Positions 21,979-33,284 of a DNA stretch of 64,000 bases are shown here, one piece after another (the first letter of the stretch is position 1; the number at the start of each line of letters is the position of its first letter). The stretch comes from Cristatella mucedo. Its lineage: Eukaryota; Bryozoa; Phylactolaemata; Cristatellidae. Where the stretch lies: the NCBI GenBank assembly GCA_009760855.2, contig WPIO01000089.1, positions 1,384,001 through 1,448,000 on the forward strand, read 5' to 3'. Under the pieces are notes generated by a model that was given only the letters and a program-made list of their open reading frames with translations, made no database searches and had not been told where the DNA came from. Both the position numbers and the translations under genes were made by a program.

Positions 21979-22746
21979 CGGGCAGCGCTGGGCTTGCCAC
22001 ACGCCAAAATAGTTTGGGCTGCCTGCAATTGCTGCATATCTTGCACTGGGAATGCATCATCGGCTGCCCTTGCTCAGCACCAGGAACACTGGTTTGGGGA
22101 CCTGCTCTTTGTTTTGCAACCTGTATGTAAGCCTTCGGCAGCCGCAGGAGTATGCACCCGTCTCTCCATACACTTGTGACGTCTCTGCATACACTTGTGA
22201 TGCTTAACAGTAAGCGGAAGGACCGTTCTGAAAAAAAGATTAGTACCAGCACTGGAACTGAAACCGTAAAGCTTCAATCGTCCTTTGTGCACGTGGCAGC
22301 CGAGTTCTGACCTAGTTAGTAGTAATGCGACTTGAACCTGTGGATGCGCTGTGTCGAAGAGACAGTCAGAGTTGGTAACAGTCTGGAGGAGTCTGGAAGG
22401 GCTCTTTTCACTGCCACTCGCTTAATCGCCTACTGCCACGCTAAAAGGCACGGGCAGCTCCAACTTTCATTGGGGGGGGGGAGGAATTCGTCATCTTATA
22501 CTGGCTACAGCTGGTGGCAGTGGCCAGTTTTAAAGCCGGCCGGGGTCTGATACAGAAGTTGCTCGACGTGGAGGCTTATGATATGTGGGGGGAAGGTGGG
22601 GGTGTTGCACACACTAAATGCTTTTCATGTGCCAACCTGATCGTGAGCCAAAGATTAGAGCTTCATCACCATTAAGATTATTTTCTGTCGCCCCCAGCAA
22701 TACGATCCACGAGCTAAAAGATGCTTGCAGCATGCACCATACATAC

Positions 22747-22883
22747 CGATGCGAAGCGATGTCTTTCAACGCCATGCGCCGCTGTCCACCGGCGAAGCGC
22801 TTCACTTGAACGTCGCTTTCTTCATCTGCGTTGCTGTGGCCACGGAGAAACCCTTGCGACACGATGGTCTGCTTTTTATCGCA
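22747..22883 (-). CDS. candidate exon 4 of long minus-strand gene, basic segment
   Basis: Minus strand: AATTCAAATTGCAG opens TGCGATAAAAAG and the frame runs 45 codons plus 2 nt to CATCG before GTATGT, a good donor. The peptide is charged and folded-looking (KKQTIVSQGFLRGHSNAD, later FAGGQRRMALKDIAS), unlike the low-complexity exons on either side, so it is the best handle for homology searches. Entry phase 0 matches exon 3 and the 2-nt exit matches exon 5. Confidence 0.6.
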
Positions 22884-23017
22884 CTGCAATTTGAATTGCT
22901 GAAATTAGATAAAGGCAACTGTTCTGCAGTCGTCATCAACCAACTTAAGCAGAAGGAACTGAACACAACTCAACACATTTGGATGGCGAAAAATGCTAGC
23001 TGCATGTGTTAAATAAA

Positions 23018-23135
23018 TGTATCTCCACAAAGCCACAAAAGAATATGTGGGTATTATGCAGGAGAGTTTTGCATAGTGCAGTCACTGCCTTAGTGGCTTT
23101 CGGTAAGCACTGGGTAGCCAACAGATTTAGAGAGC
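23018..23135 (-). mobile_element. LINE-B 3' tail fragment
   Basis: Plus-strand GTATCTCCACAAAGCCAC, TATTATGCAGGAGAGTTTTG and TTAGTGGCTTTCGGTAAGCA are the reverse complement of the LINE-B terminus. Confidence 0.7.
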
Positions 23136-23333
23136 CAAACCTCAGACACCAAAGCATGGGTGAAGTTTAAAGAAATAGCAGGCACGTAGCGGAAGACAGC
23201 GTGCAGGAAGTAGGAGGATTCTGGTTATACAAACGGCAACACCAAAAGAACAGAAAAATTAGCACGAAAAACACAACAATCAACAATCAAATCAATGATT
23301 GCAGCAACCATACAGGCACGCATGCACGTGCAT

Positions 23334-23336
<3 letters not shown>

Positions 23337-23390
<54 letters not shown>

Positions 23391-23497
23391 AACACGTGAA
23401 TGCACACACATTCATGCATGCAAACACGTGAATGCACACAAGTCACACATTCGCCCGAACGCACGACCACACATACATGCGCACGTGCTCGCACATA

Positions 23498-23547
<50 letters not shown>
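23337..23547. repeat. (CA)n microsatellites with degenerate CA-rich spacer
   Basis: Two CA runs (about 23337-23388 and 23503-23546) flank CA-rich degenerate sequence with two copies of AACACGTGAATGCACACA. The Cys-Val and Thr-His open frames here are artefacts. Confidence 0.95.
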
Positions 23548-23548
<1 letters not shown>

Positions 23549-23639
23549 CCTTCTTTGAAAGGGAGGCCAGCTTTCTCATTTTCAACGTCGATTGTAAAGT
23601 GTGCAATGATCAAGCAGCCTAAGATTGCCCTCTTTGCAG

Positions 23640-23775
23640 GCACGGCATCTGCAGTTAAGGTGCTCGCCCGACCAAGGTTTGGCTGAGGTCATGGGCTCGA
23701 GCCCTGAGGCATATGTGAAGCACCTGAATAGAGATTAAGTTCTCTTGGGTACTATACAAATGAATTGCAATCAAC
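23640..23775 (+). mobile_element. SINE-A copy
   Basis: GTTAAGGTGCTCGCCCGACC, GGTCATGGGCTCGAGCCC (B box), CATATGTGAAGCACCTGAAT and AGAGATTAAGTTCTCTTGGG follow in the family order. Confidence 0.8.
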
Positions 23776-24387
23776 TTTTCTTGACCAACCATGAGTTGAG
23801 TAAACTATCCTTCGAGGAATCATTGTTTGGTGCTGGTGCAGTGGCTCAGCCAGCAGCCTGATTTGAACCCTATACAACTACTATGGAGAAATATCGACAG
23901 TGGCAGAGGCCGAGTATTCGAACCGACCCCACTAGCCGTCTTTTTCAGTAAAACACAGGCTCTTTAAAATGTGCTACAGCAGATGAGACACTGCAGAAGC
24001 TGGCAGCCTCTGTTCCTGGCCAGACAGTGGGGTCATAAATAATCATAGTATGAAGAAGTTGCACCAGAAGCACAACCAACAACAGCATACGTTTGTTTTT
24101 GGGCTGTCAATAAATATTTCCCTAAGCTTCGCATAACTTTAGTATGCACGGTGTCATAGAAAACATTCATATTATCCAAACAAATTTACAGCCGCCGCAG
24201 CAGCCATAATGTGAGGATTTTCTTTCGTCTGAGTGTAGTCATACTCTCAATCAGCATTATGCCTACAGCAGGATAAACCTATTTCTCGAAAGGATAGTGA
24301 TATTCTGTTACAATTTTCGAATGACTTATACTGAGCTAATTCAAAGAATCAATTTTCAATGCACATGGTGCAATGAATGAATCTAAC

Positions 24388-24548
24388 CTTTTCCATATCA
24401 GCATCTGGTAGCATGCTGTCACTCGCAGTGCTGCTTGATGTGGACAGGATCGTATTTGTAGTTACATTGACCACACGTTCAGGCACTGTCTCGATGCTGA
24501 CATCGTCGCTGCAGCTGGATGTACTTCGTCCATCTGTTCCCTCGGCAC
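24388..24548 (-). CDS. candidate exon 3 of long minus-strand gene, Ser/Thr-rich
   Basis: Minus strand: GTGGCCATCATAG opens 161 nt (2 nt plus 53 codons) ending GAAAAG before GTTAGA. The peptide is Ser/Thr/Asp-rich (STSSCSDDVSIETVPER) and likely disordered, with many possible phosphorylation sites. Entry GT completes the Gly codon begun by exon 2; exit phase 0 matches exon 4. Flanking introns hold SINE-A, CA repeats and a GA tract. Confidence 0.6.
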
Positions 24549-24792
24549 CTATGATGGCCACAGATGAATGCTTCAGCAGAAGTCAGAGGTGATGCATAAG
24601 TCATGGGTGAAATAAATGAGCTTTGAATCAAGGATCATCTGCCATGACAGCCAAAATATGTGTCAGACTTTTAGAAAATCCTTTTCCTTTTGCAAGCAAA
24701 ATTATAGAGACGTCTAACACTAACAGCTGCACACGGAGAAGCTTTTCATGGCCAGATGCAAAAAAAGGGCATTGAGTTTGAGCCACTAGACA

Positions 24793-25291
<499 letters not shown>

Positions 25292-25797
25292 ATCGATGTC
25301 AACTATGTGTACAATAAAGCAAGTGATCAACAGCAGACCAGCACATAGCAAGAGACCACAGCCTAACAGGTGCATGTATTTTTTAAATCCCAGCTAGACT
25401 TAGGTAACTCATTGCTAGTAGGTCTTTCTGCACGTGCAATGACACGCTTACAATTGGTGCAAAACTCATAGACCGTGCCTTCCATTACTGCACTTCAAGA
25501 GCTTGCAACTCACTATCAACTGTTGCACTTCGTGACGAATGGGCAACAGTGACATGCTTGTGCATATCGCCTCGGTGAGTCTGTCTTTTTTCCTGTGTGC
25601 ATTGCCTACCTGTGCACGATTGGAAAATGTCTTAATAACCGAAAGAGGGGTCCCACTAGCCAGTGGCCATGAGTCTTCTGAGTGCTTTTGCATGCTTGAT
25701 TAAACATGATAACTGTGTACCTTTGCCTGCTTCCCTAAGCAGGAAAACTTGCTTTCAATAACTATTGGCTATTGCTTCTCTTGCTGTAAGTTGTGCA

Positions 25798-25868
25798 GTG
25801 CCTAAATAGAGATTAAGTTCCCGTAGAATGATTTACACAAGCATAATAATAATACTTTTATTATTAAT
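25798..25868 (+). mobile_element. LINE-A 3' tail fragment
   Basis: GTGCCTAAATAGAGATTAAG followed by TTCCCGTAGAATGATTTACA and an (AAT)n-type run. Only the terminus is present. Confidence 0.55.
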
Positions 25869-25884
25869 AATGCAGTATTAAAAC

Positions 25885-26017
25885 GAGCTGGTTTGGCCCA
25901 GCGGTTAAGGTGCTCGTCCGATCAAGGTCTGGCCGAAGGTAGTGAGCTCGAGCCCCGTGGCATATGTAAAGCGCCTGAATTGAGATTGAGTTCTCTTAGC
26001 GCACTATACAAATGAAT

Positions 26018-26053
<36 letters not shown>
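25885..26053 (+). mobile_element. SINE-A copy plus (AT)n tail
   Basis: A near full-length SINE-A: A box in TGGCCCAGCGGTTAAGG, B box region GTGAGCTCGAGCCCCG, then GTAAAGCGCCTGAAT, GAGATTGAGTTCTCTTAG and CACTATACAAATGAAT, ending in an AT dinucleotide run at about 26021-26053. Confidence 0.85.
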
Positions 26054-26054
<1 letters not shown>

Positions 26055-26982
26055 TGGGCTCATTGAGTCGAGCTACTCACATGATACTCACTGCAGCATA
26101 TCACCAATGATTCAGATGAATCCAACAGCCATGACTGTGAACAGTTATCAGGGTACATGCAGCTAGAATCGGTTTGAATCTATGTTAATCGTGGGTGCTC
26201 CGAGCCTGAAGCTGTTTTAGCATATTCGGCTTATTGGCATTCACAGCAGCATAAGCACAACGAATGGGTTCAGCACTCGGTGAGTCCCTCATGCTACTAA
26301 CACTTAATCAGATTCACCAGGTTCCTGCACAACGTAGTGCTAGTGAAACCCATGGCCACAGTTGATACAGAAGAGGATAGCATTGCACTTTGGCACAGCA
26401 TACCTACTTAGCGTCCCATAATCATGCCAAAGAGACACATCATGAACCCTACACATGACATGGCTCATGCACATGACATGACTGCTACGTCATGCTGAAA
26501 CAGCATACAAAGCATATACAAAATCAGTAATGTGTCTTCTGAGATGAAATTTACACCAGGTGTAAAAATAAAATCCTATCGGGTTGACTGTCAAAACATC
26601 TTGCAGCACACCGAACATCACTCAGTCACGCTCTGAGCAAACAAAAATCTCGGACAGTTGTATTTAAAAGCTGCAGCCCACACAGCAATCACGTTGAGTT
26701 GCCACAGTATAGCGAGCACGCTGTTGTGTATGAATTATGCATTGGCGACTATTGGAACAGGCCGTCGGATGTTCCACATCTGATAGGCAGCTGAACTCAG
26801 TGCCTTGGCACTCTGCATATCTCGGTGAAGGGCCACTGACGTCTGAGAGGTTTTGGTCTGCAACTGCAGAAAACCCGAAGCTGCCTCTCCCCTTGGGACT
26901 CGTATTCATTCTCCCTTTGTTTTCCATGCCCGTATATAGCCGTATCAATGTCTTGAGAGAAATACAAGCTTAGCTTTTTTTG

Positions 26983-27120
26983 ACAGGCTGGTTTGACCAA
27001 GTGGTTGAGGTGCTGACCAAGGTCCGGCCGAGGTCGTGCGCTCGAGCCATGTGGCATACGTGAAGAGCCCGAATAGAGAATAATACTCTTAGGGCGCTAT
27101 ACAAATGAATTTTATTTATT
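26983..27120 (+). mobile_element. SINE-A copy
   Basis: TTGACCAAGTGGTTGAGGTG (A box region), CGAGGTCGTGCGCTCGAGCC (B box), GAATAGAGAATAATACTCTT and GGGCGCTATACAAATGAATT, ending in a TTTATTTAT tail. Confidence 0.82.
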
Positions 27121-27167
27121 TATACTTTTTGTATTTTACGTTTACTCTCACGCTTCCGTGATACTCA

Positions 27168-27181
27168 CAACACACACACAC

Positions 27182-27229
<48 letters not shown>
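27168..27229. repeat. (CA)n microsatellite
   Basis: An ACACACAC run interrupted once by CTAA, immediately downstream (in minus orientation) of candidate exon 2. Confidence 0.95.
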
Positions 27230-27231
<2 letters not shown>

Positions 27232-27255
27232 AGACACTCTCCCTATGATACTCAC

Positions 27256-27561
27256 CATTTCTAGAAGAGAGTGCCTCGAACAAGTGTCCCGATGACGTAT
27301 CGATGCGACGGTGCATGGCGGGCGGCTGCTGCACGGCCACGGCAGTTCGATGGGACGGAGCCTCTCCGGTGTGTTTCTCTACCGTCACACGGAAGCTCGG
27401 TGGCAGCTGTCGTGTCCCGCCAAAGGCGCCGTCGCTACCGGCCGTGTGCTGCTCTGGCTGCCTGCTCGCTGGCGCCGTCAGCGTGGCACGACCGCCATTG
27501 CCGGCACTCGACGGCAGTGACGACATAGACGCATGAAGTCCTGATGAATGCACGGGTAATT
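27256..27561 (-). CDS. candidate exon 2 of long minus-strand gene, Ser/Ala/Arg-rich
   Basis: Minus strand: TTTTTCGTTTCACAG opens 306 nt ending AGAAATG before GTGAGT, a consensus donor. The frame enters with 2 nt (AA) and leaves with 1 nt (G). AA completes Glu with the G left by exon 1, and the final G completes Gly with exon 3. About 101 residues, Ser, Gly, Pro, His and Arg-rich, low complexity; no domain. GC content is well above the flanking intron, supporting an exon. Confidence 0.62.
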
Positions 27562-27699
27562 CTGTGAAACGAAAAACTTGAATTTATTCATATTTTTTTA
27601 CCCATTCCACCGGACATAGCTTGCATACGTTAGCACCAAGCTTGTTGACCAAAGCATTTGCAAATGCTTCTTCCCCCTTCTCAAAAATTAACAATAAAA

Positions 27700-29305
27700 G
27701 GACGCTTGCCTAGCCCCCTAAGAGATGTAAATCTCCTTCTTACATCACTTTACATATGCCGGAAAGGAAGAACGTCGATTGGTTAGCGATAACATGCACG
27801 ATGTTAGCATGCTAACACACACAAAATTACAGTTCACACGGACTCAGCAAATGCCGTGAACAAGGGGAGGGGCTTTTTAGCATCTTTCTAAATGGGGTCA
27901 AGTCGAGGGGAAGTCGTGAAGTCAGATGGAATGTGTTCGGGTCTTTGGGAAAATTCAAAGTGAAGGCATTGTAGCCAAATAAATCAAGATTGATTCGAAG
28001 TACACTTGAAAGACTGAGTCTGAAGAGGAAACAAATGGGACGATGGGAAGCCTCAGGAATGATAATAACAATAATAATAATAATACATTTGATAAAGCAC
28101 GCTCAGAGAACCCAATCTCTTTCTATGTGCTTTACATTTGCTGCAAAGGAAGCGCAATCAAATGGTTAGTGGTAGCACGTTCAATAAACAACAAGAATAA
28201 CATGGTTAGGGGTAACATGCACAGGGTCAGCATGCAAGTAAGGTTAGTGGCAGCATGCACAGGGTCAGCATGCACAAGCACACAAAGGATGAATCACGGA
28301 GACTCACTAAATGCTGTGATAAATAGGTGAGTTTGTAGTTTAAATGTGGTGAAGTCAGGAGATGTCGTGACGCAAGTAGGGAGTGAGTTCCAGGCTTTGG
28401 GAGCCTACGAGCTAAAGGCACCGTTTCAGATTGGTAGGCCGAAGCAAGAGAGAAAAGGAATCCAACAGTGAGCAGTAGAATCTTGAAGACACTGCACTGC
28501 TTGATGGGGAGCCACATCAGGTTGGTGATAAGTGTCGGGGAAATCATCGTGACATTCGTGCCCGACAAGCCTAGCCTCGGAGCTTTGCACTAACTGCAAG
28601 CATCGTATTGCACAGGCAGACAAACCTGCGAACAGTCAGTGAGTTACAGAAGTCAAGGCAGGATGTCACCAATGCACGGACCAGCTTGGCTTGAGTATTC
28701 CTAAACCAGAATTTTAGCAATGGAATGCAGCTGAAAGTAGGCAGACCTAACTGAGAAGATGTTGTGGTAATCTAGTGACAAGTCACTTTCGAACAGAATA
28801 CTCTCGTTGCATGCAGCCGATACAGAAGATATGCTGTCTGAGCAAAATTTCAAGGGTTAGCCTGTCAGTTTCCGACTAACACCAGGTTTGGCAATAGCTA
28901 TTCAGATGGTTTTTATCATCATTCAACAGTAGAAGTTTGCTGCCATCCATGTGGTGATCTCAGCAATACCTGCAGCAAGGGAGTTTAGAGAGTTTGAAGT
29001 GCTGAAGGGCAGGGAGGGATCAAAGCGCAGGTACAGTTGTGTGCTATCTGCATAAAAATGAAACTCTACATTGTGTCCGGTGATAATATCGGCAAGAGGG
29101 AGACAAAAAATTGAGAAAAGGAGACCAAACACAGATCCCGAGGGTCCCAGGACCTATAACAGTGTAGTAAAGCACCAGTGATGATATTCACTCTAGAAAT
29201 TGTTGATCAATGGTAACAAACACTGCTGATAAATCCAGCAGAACTAGTAGAGAGGTTCTAACTAAGTCAGCATTCCTGAGAAGGTCGTTATATGCAAGCC
29301 ATTTG
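27700..29305 (-). mobile_element. LINE-A copies, degraded, minus orientation
   Basis: Two pieces lie in line. 27700-28045 is an older, more diverged 3' portion. 28055-29305 starts at an (ATT)n tail with CATTTGATAAAGCACGCTCA and AACCCAATCTCTTTC, and continues into RT-derived sequence (plus-strand GTTTTTATCATCATTCAA opposite the DDKTN motif, and a remnant of the YADD box opposite 29040-29070). Numerous stops and frameshifts make it non-functional. It lies in intron 1 of the minus-strand gene. Confidence 0.8.
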
Positions 29306-29958
29306 CTTGATGGCCACGTCAATTCCACCATTAAGTCTATATACTTTCAGCTAGTTATCATTGCAAGAATGTGGGCACGCTTAGATAAGAGAATCACAGC
29401 CAAGTTAATCCATACCCTTATAGGTTTCCCTGCCCGAGCAATAAAATGCATAGTATTTCTTAAGTCGGCATTAGGTTTCTTTGCAGCGAATGTAGCAATC
29501 GTCACATTACACCACATCTTTCTGACCCGAACTGGCTCTCTACTTCTAGCAGAACATCAACTTCAAGATCGTTTCACTCATTTGTAGATCCCTTCAACCT
29601 TAACCTATCTGAAACAATTACTCCTGTGAACCTCCATTCTAGCACTCCAACCTTTGATTATTCCGGTCGTTTAATCATGCCTCAAACCAGCCTGAAACTA
29701 TTTGAAGATTGTGCCTTAAGTTCCTGTGTACCTAAAGCTATGACCTCTCTAGCAACAGACACTAAGCTATCCCCTGCTTTGACGAAATTTGAAGTCCAGC
29801 TAAAAAATAACTTGTTCCTCACACCATGTGCTTACCCCACCCCCATAGTGATACAGTTGGACATGCTATTATTGCTAATCAGGTGATATTGAATATTCCA
29901 GCCAACAAAAATATCTAGTTCTCTTATGGGCATTTTTGTCATTATTATTATTATGCTC
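29306..29958 (+). mobile_element. LINE-A copy, degraded, head to head with the previous one
   Basis: Plus-strand translation aligns with the RT C-terminal third: STIKSIYFQLVIIARMWARL, then PQTSLKLFEDCALSS, with frameshifts between. A decayed terminus (AATATCTAGTTCTCTTATGG then (ATT)n) closes it at 29958. Its 5' side abuts the minus-oriented copy, making a large imperfect inverted repeat. Confidence 0.75.
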
Positions 29959-29992
29959 ATCTTCTTTAAAATGTATGCCTCAGACATAGTCA

Positions 29993-30064
29993 CACACACA
30001 CGAACGAATGCACATACGTACACGTGATGCAGGCACGCAAACGTGCACATACGTACACGTGCAG

Positions 30065-30096
<32 letters not shown>

Positions 30097-30098
30097 TC
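29993..30098. repeat. CA-rich / ACGTACACGTG microsatellite
   Basis: Two copies of GCACATACGTACACGTG (about 30010-30062) followed by a (CA)n run to 30098. Confidence 0.85.
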
Positions 30099-30199
30099 AC
30101 ACACTGTCTCACATAGAAACCTACTATGATCATTCTCTTACGTACGAAGCGAGCGGTTTTGGGTCGCTGCCAACAAAGCTGGGGGGCAATTGAAGCAGT

Positions 30200-31340
30200 T
30201 GCAGACTAGCGAGCTGAAGCCTCGAAGCCTCTCGATCCGAGAAGTGGCAGCAGCAAGAGCACCGTGAACGGCCCCGGAGGGCGTCCTTCAAAGCTACTCA
30301 CCGGCGCCAATGCGACGCACGCTCGCCGAGCTGGCGGCCACCTGAGGATTACGCAGCTGCGGCGCCGACGCTTGGTCCACTGCTGCTGTGGTTGCAGCGG
30401 CGGCGGGAGCAGCAGCTTCGGCGGCCGCAGAGGCAGCAAACGCGGCAGCGCCGCTCGGTCGGGCATCTGCCGTCGAATGGACCGTCGAGCTGAGATCCTC
30501 GTCAGCCGCTTCCGGTACGGACGAGAGCCGGCGTTGGCCAGAGCGAGGCGGCTCCTGTGGTGACTGGCGGTCGTGGAGCGCTGCGTCTCCGGCAGTCGCG
30601 TCGCTCTCACACTGCTGCTGCTGTAGCTGCTGCTCCGACCGCTCCTGCTCCGGCGGCTGCTGCATCGTTTGCCGTTCGCAGCCGCTGGCCAGGGCACTGA
30701 CTGCAGCCTGCGTTCTCGAGAGGAGCAGTCGCGAGCTCTCCGCTGCGGCTGCGGCCGTCGGGGAGTTCGGCACGCTCACGGACTGCTCCCGTGCGATGTC
30801 CATGGCCTACAGATATTGGCGAGCGCCGCTGTCCGCTCTGCGGCTGAACCGGCGAGGCGCGGGTCCTCGCCGAAACCGGGGCCGCCACCGTGGGTAGCCT
30901 AGGGGAGAACATGCAGGGCCAGCCAGCCGGTCAGCGAGCCGCTGATTTAGGTCGCACTCGCCCGGCGGCAACGCTGCTAGACGGTGCGCGGGAAAGCCTC
31001 TGGCCTTTGGCCAAAACTGAAGCGCTCCGGCGACCAGCAGCGAGCTTCTGCCGGCCGACCATGAAGCCTAGGCGACTTGGGGCGCGTCGCCCGACGGTCT
31101 CGCACGCGCTCTATAGCGGACGAGCAGCGAGTTTGGCTGAAGCTGAGTAATAGCGGAGCAGGCGCGCGCACACGGTCGGCCCACCGACAGCTTCTTCGGC
31201 CTGCGGCAGCGCAACGCCGACCCCAACCAGGCCGACCGAAAGCTATCGCTACGCAATAAGGTCTGCAAGACGAGCCGTCTGGCACCGTGGCATTCGAGCG
31301 TGGCACCTCGGCTACCGATACCAAGTCTTTCGGCTCAGTC
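30200..31340 (-). promoter_or_regulatory. CpG island over the start of the long minus-strand gene
   Basis: The region is strongly GC-rich with frequent CG dinucleotides, in contrast to the flanks. It covers candidate exon 1 and about 540 nt upstream of its Met. A promoter on the minus strand is inferred. No TATA box in a fitting position was identified. Confidence 0.45.
30302..30803 (-). CDS. candidate first coding exon of long minus-strand gene
   Basis: The Met codon at 30803-30801 has a strong Kozak context (GCCATGG) with an in-frame TAG directly upstream, so the start is well defined. The exon is 502 nt (167 codons plus 1 nt) and ends GCGCCG before GTGAGT, a consensus donor. The N-terminus (MDIAREQSVSVPNSP) is followed by an Ala run, a Gln-rich stretch (QQLQQQQ, about residues 59-65), an acidic Ser-rich patch and a long Ala-rich tract (about residues 118-145). 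Spliced through the listed exons the product would be about 730 residues, largely disordered with one coiled-coil region near the C-terminus. No family recognised; a scaffold, cytoskeletal or transcriptional cofactor is possible but unproven. Confidence 0.65.
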
Positions 31341-32173
31341 AGGCACGACTAGCGGGTAGGGGCATGTCATTTGAAAGCAATTCTGAAAACTGTCTATGTT
31401 TACCTCTTCTTTTTGCTGAGAGCCTTGAAATGTTAGACTTCTTCTTTGGCTAATTCCGATTCGCGGCCGCCATGCTTGAACTGGCGACCGTTTCTAATGC
31501 CGCCAGCCCTACCGCCACCCAATAGCCAACCAAAATTGACTTGATTGGTAGCCGGCCGGCCAAGACTCGCACAGCGATTCCAGCTGGACTGTTTCTGTAG
31601 TCGCTTGCCGGTCGCCGTGCTCCTGACGCCAGCGGTTCGCTGCCAGTTCTGAACGCGTCGGAACCTATTGGGAGGTAGTACTATACCGTAAAGACTTTCG
31701 ACCTCGTTATTTCCCACCAATAGGTAATTGAAATAGAGGCGTTGCCTGTACATACTGCTGTGGTGAGGACGTTACTACGCCGATTCGCCTCATGGGACCT
31801 GACCTGCCGGGTATCTAATGCTGCCTTTGGGCGGCCTCAGATTGATGTGCTCTTACTATATACGTCATGGTAGTCTCCCCTTACCGTACGATGTTTGAGC
31901 TATCCTGGTTTTACATGGAATTTTTATTTGATGCGCTGCAGTTCCCGTGGTTTTACTAGAGCCGAATGTGCTAAGATCACCCTGTGCTACACAAGTCACT
32001 AAAGGCAATTATCTTCGTTACTCAAAGCGACCGTTCTTGCGATTTGTTTTTCTTAAGTCCTAATCCATAAGCCCCATCAAGCCATCCCCTTGTCAATGGA
32101 GCCGTCATGAAATATTATAGCCCATGGTCTAGGAGAATAAATACAGTATGCGCTGCATCGTTTGTTGGATTTG

Positions 32174-32246
32174 TAAAGTGCTAACACTCCAATGGGACAT
32201 CATATAATAATAAAATATTATGTCCCATTGGAGTGTTAGCACTTTA
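32174..32246. repeat. perfect 27-bp inverted repeat, 19-nt AT-rich loop
   Basis: TAAAGTGCTAACACTCCAAT begins the left arm (32174-32200); the right arm (32220-32246) is its exact reverse complement. The loop is AT-only except for its first base. It lies about 400 bp upstream of the TIMM9 start codon. No flanking target-site duplication was found, so its nature (MITE remnant, regulatory or structural hairpin) is open. Confidence 0.9.
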
Positions 32247-32647
32247 TCGTATGCTTGATAGAAAAATATTGCATCGCTAATCTATTTAGGATTTGAACCG
32301 ATGATCTCCGAACTCAGATGCACAGCTCGGACCAACTTGTATATTTCGACCAAAGCTGGTTAATTGTAGTATGTACGACCTCTCGACAGGCCCCCGTAAG
32401 CCTAACTGGCCAGTCTTGAGTCTTGTGCTGTAGCAATTTCACGCTGCAATACACACATAATTGCCATCAGCTGAGTAATAGCTTAAAGTGTCGTCTTAAG
32501 ACCGAGCTCATTCATCTGCATTACATATTTCTGTTTATTTTAACGTTGACGTCTTTGTTGTGTGACTTTATTGTTATTGAATATGAAATTCCAGTGAAAA
32601 CCGTTACCTTTGATATGTAGCTAAATTTGTGAAATTCTAGAGAAACC

Positions 32648-32713
32648 ATGGCCTCGGCAGCTGGCAGCTTGAATCCAATGATTAACCAAAATCCGGAGGA
32701 CATGGCAAAGCAG
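32648..32713 (+). CDS. TIMM9: TIMM9 exon 1: mitochondrial import chaperone subunit Tim9
   Basis: The ATG at 32648 sits in a good Kozak context (AAACCATGG) and opens 22 codons (MASAAGSLNPM... to DMAKQ), ending CAG before GTGAGA. Together with exons at 35965 and 36201 it encodes a 99-residue Tim9. Tim9 pairs with Tim10 in a hexamer in the mitochondrial intermembrane space that escorts hydrophobic carrier proteins from TOM to the TIM22 complex. The family is about 80-100 residues with no cleavable presequence, in line with this N-terminus. Intron 1 (32714-35964) is large because of LINE-B and SINE-B insertions. The perfect 27-bp inverted repeat at 32174 lies in the upstream region. Confidence 0.82.
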
Positions 32714-33284
32714 GTGAGAATCTTTCGGTTTAAGATGACTTGCTACTAAAATCTGGTGTTGGAACGATAGTATTTTTACATACAGTGGTGGTACCAGACA
32801 GACATTCATGCACCTGAAGAATCAATATATCTGAAATTGTAGGGCTTTGCAAATACCGATTCTAAAAATGCTTAGTCAGGGTTCGTATATAAAGGCAATA
32901 TTTGTTGTAAATGCTATCACAGTGTTTGCTGACCAGGTAACATGTGATACAACAGTGTACCGGTGGCATCTGAAGTAACTCACAGCCCAGTAGTTGCAAT
33001 TAATCGGATAATTTATGGTTGTTCTATCAAAGCAAATCTCGGTATGATAACTATGAACTTCGAAAACTATGTACCAACGACGGTGTTGGGAACTTTCTCA
33101 GCCAGGGTCTGGGCTTGTATTTTGCGATTTGATGTGTACACAGCTATCAGTTACACATGGCTCGAAATAGTGGATAACTGGTGATATCATAGACATACAT
33201 AGCGGATAACGGATGATATCAAAGACATACTACATACCCACGTTTTCTGATCAACAAGGACCTAAATAACTTCTTGTACTGTTA

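Noticed and set aside
23225-23686. Cys-Val and Thr-His repeat open frames
   Set aside because: They are translations of CA/TG microsatellite sequence.
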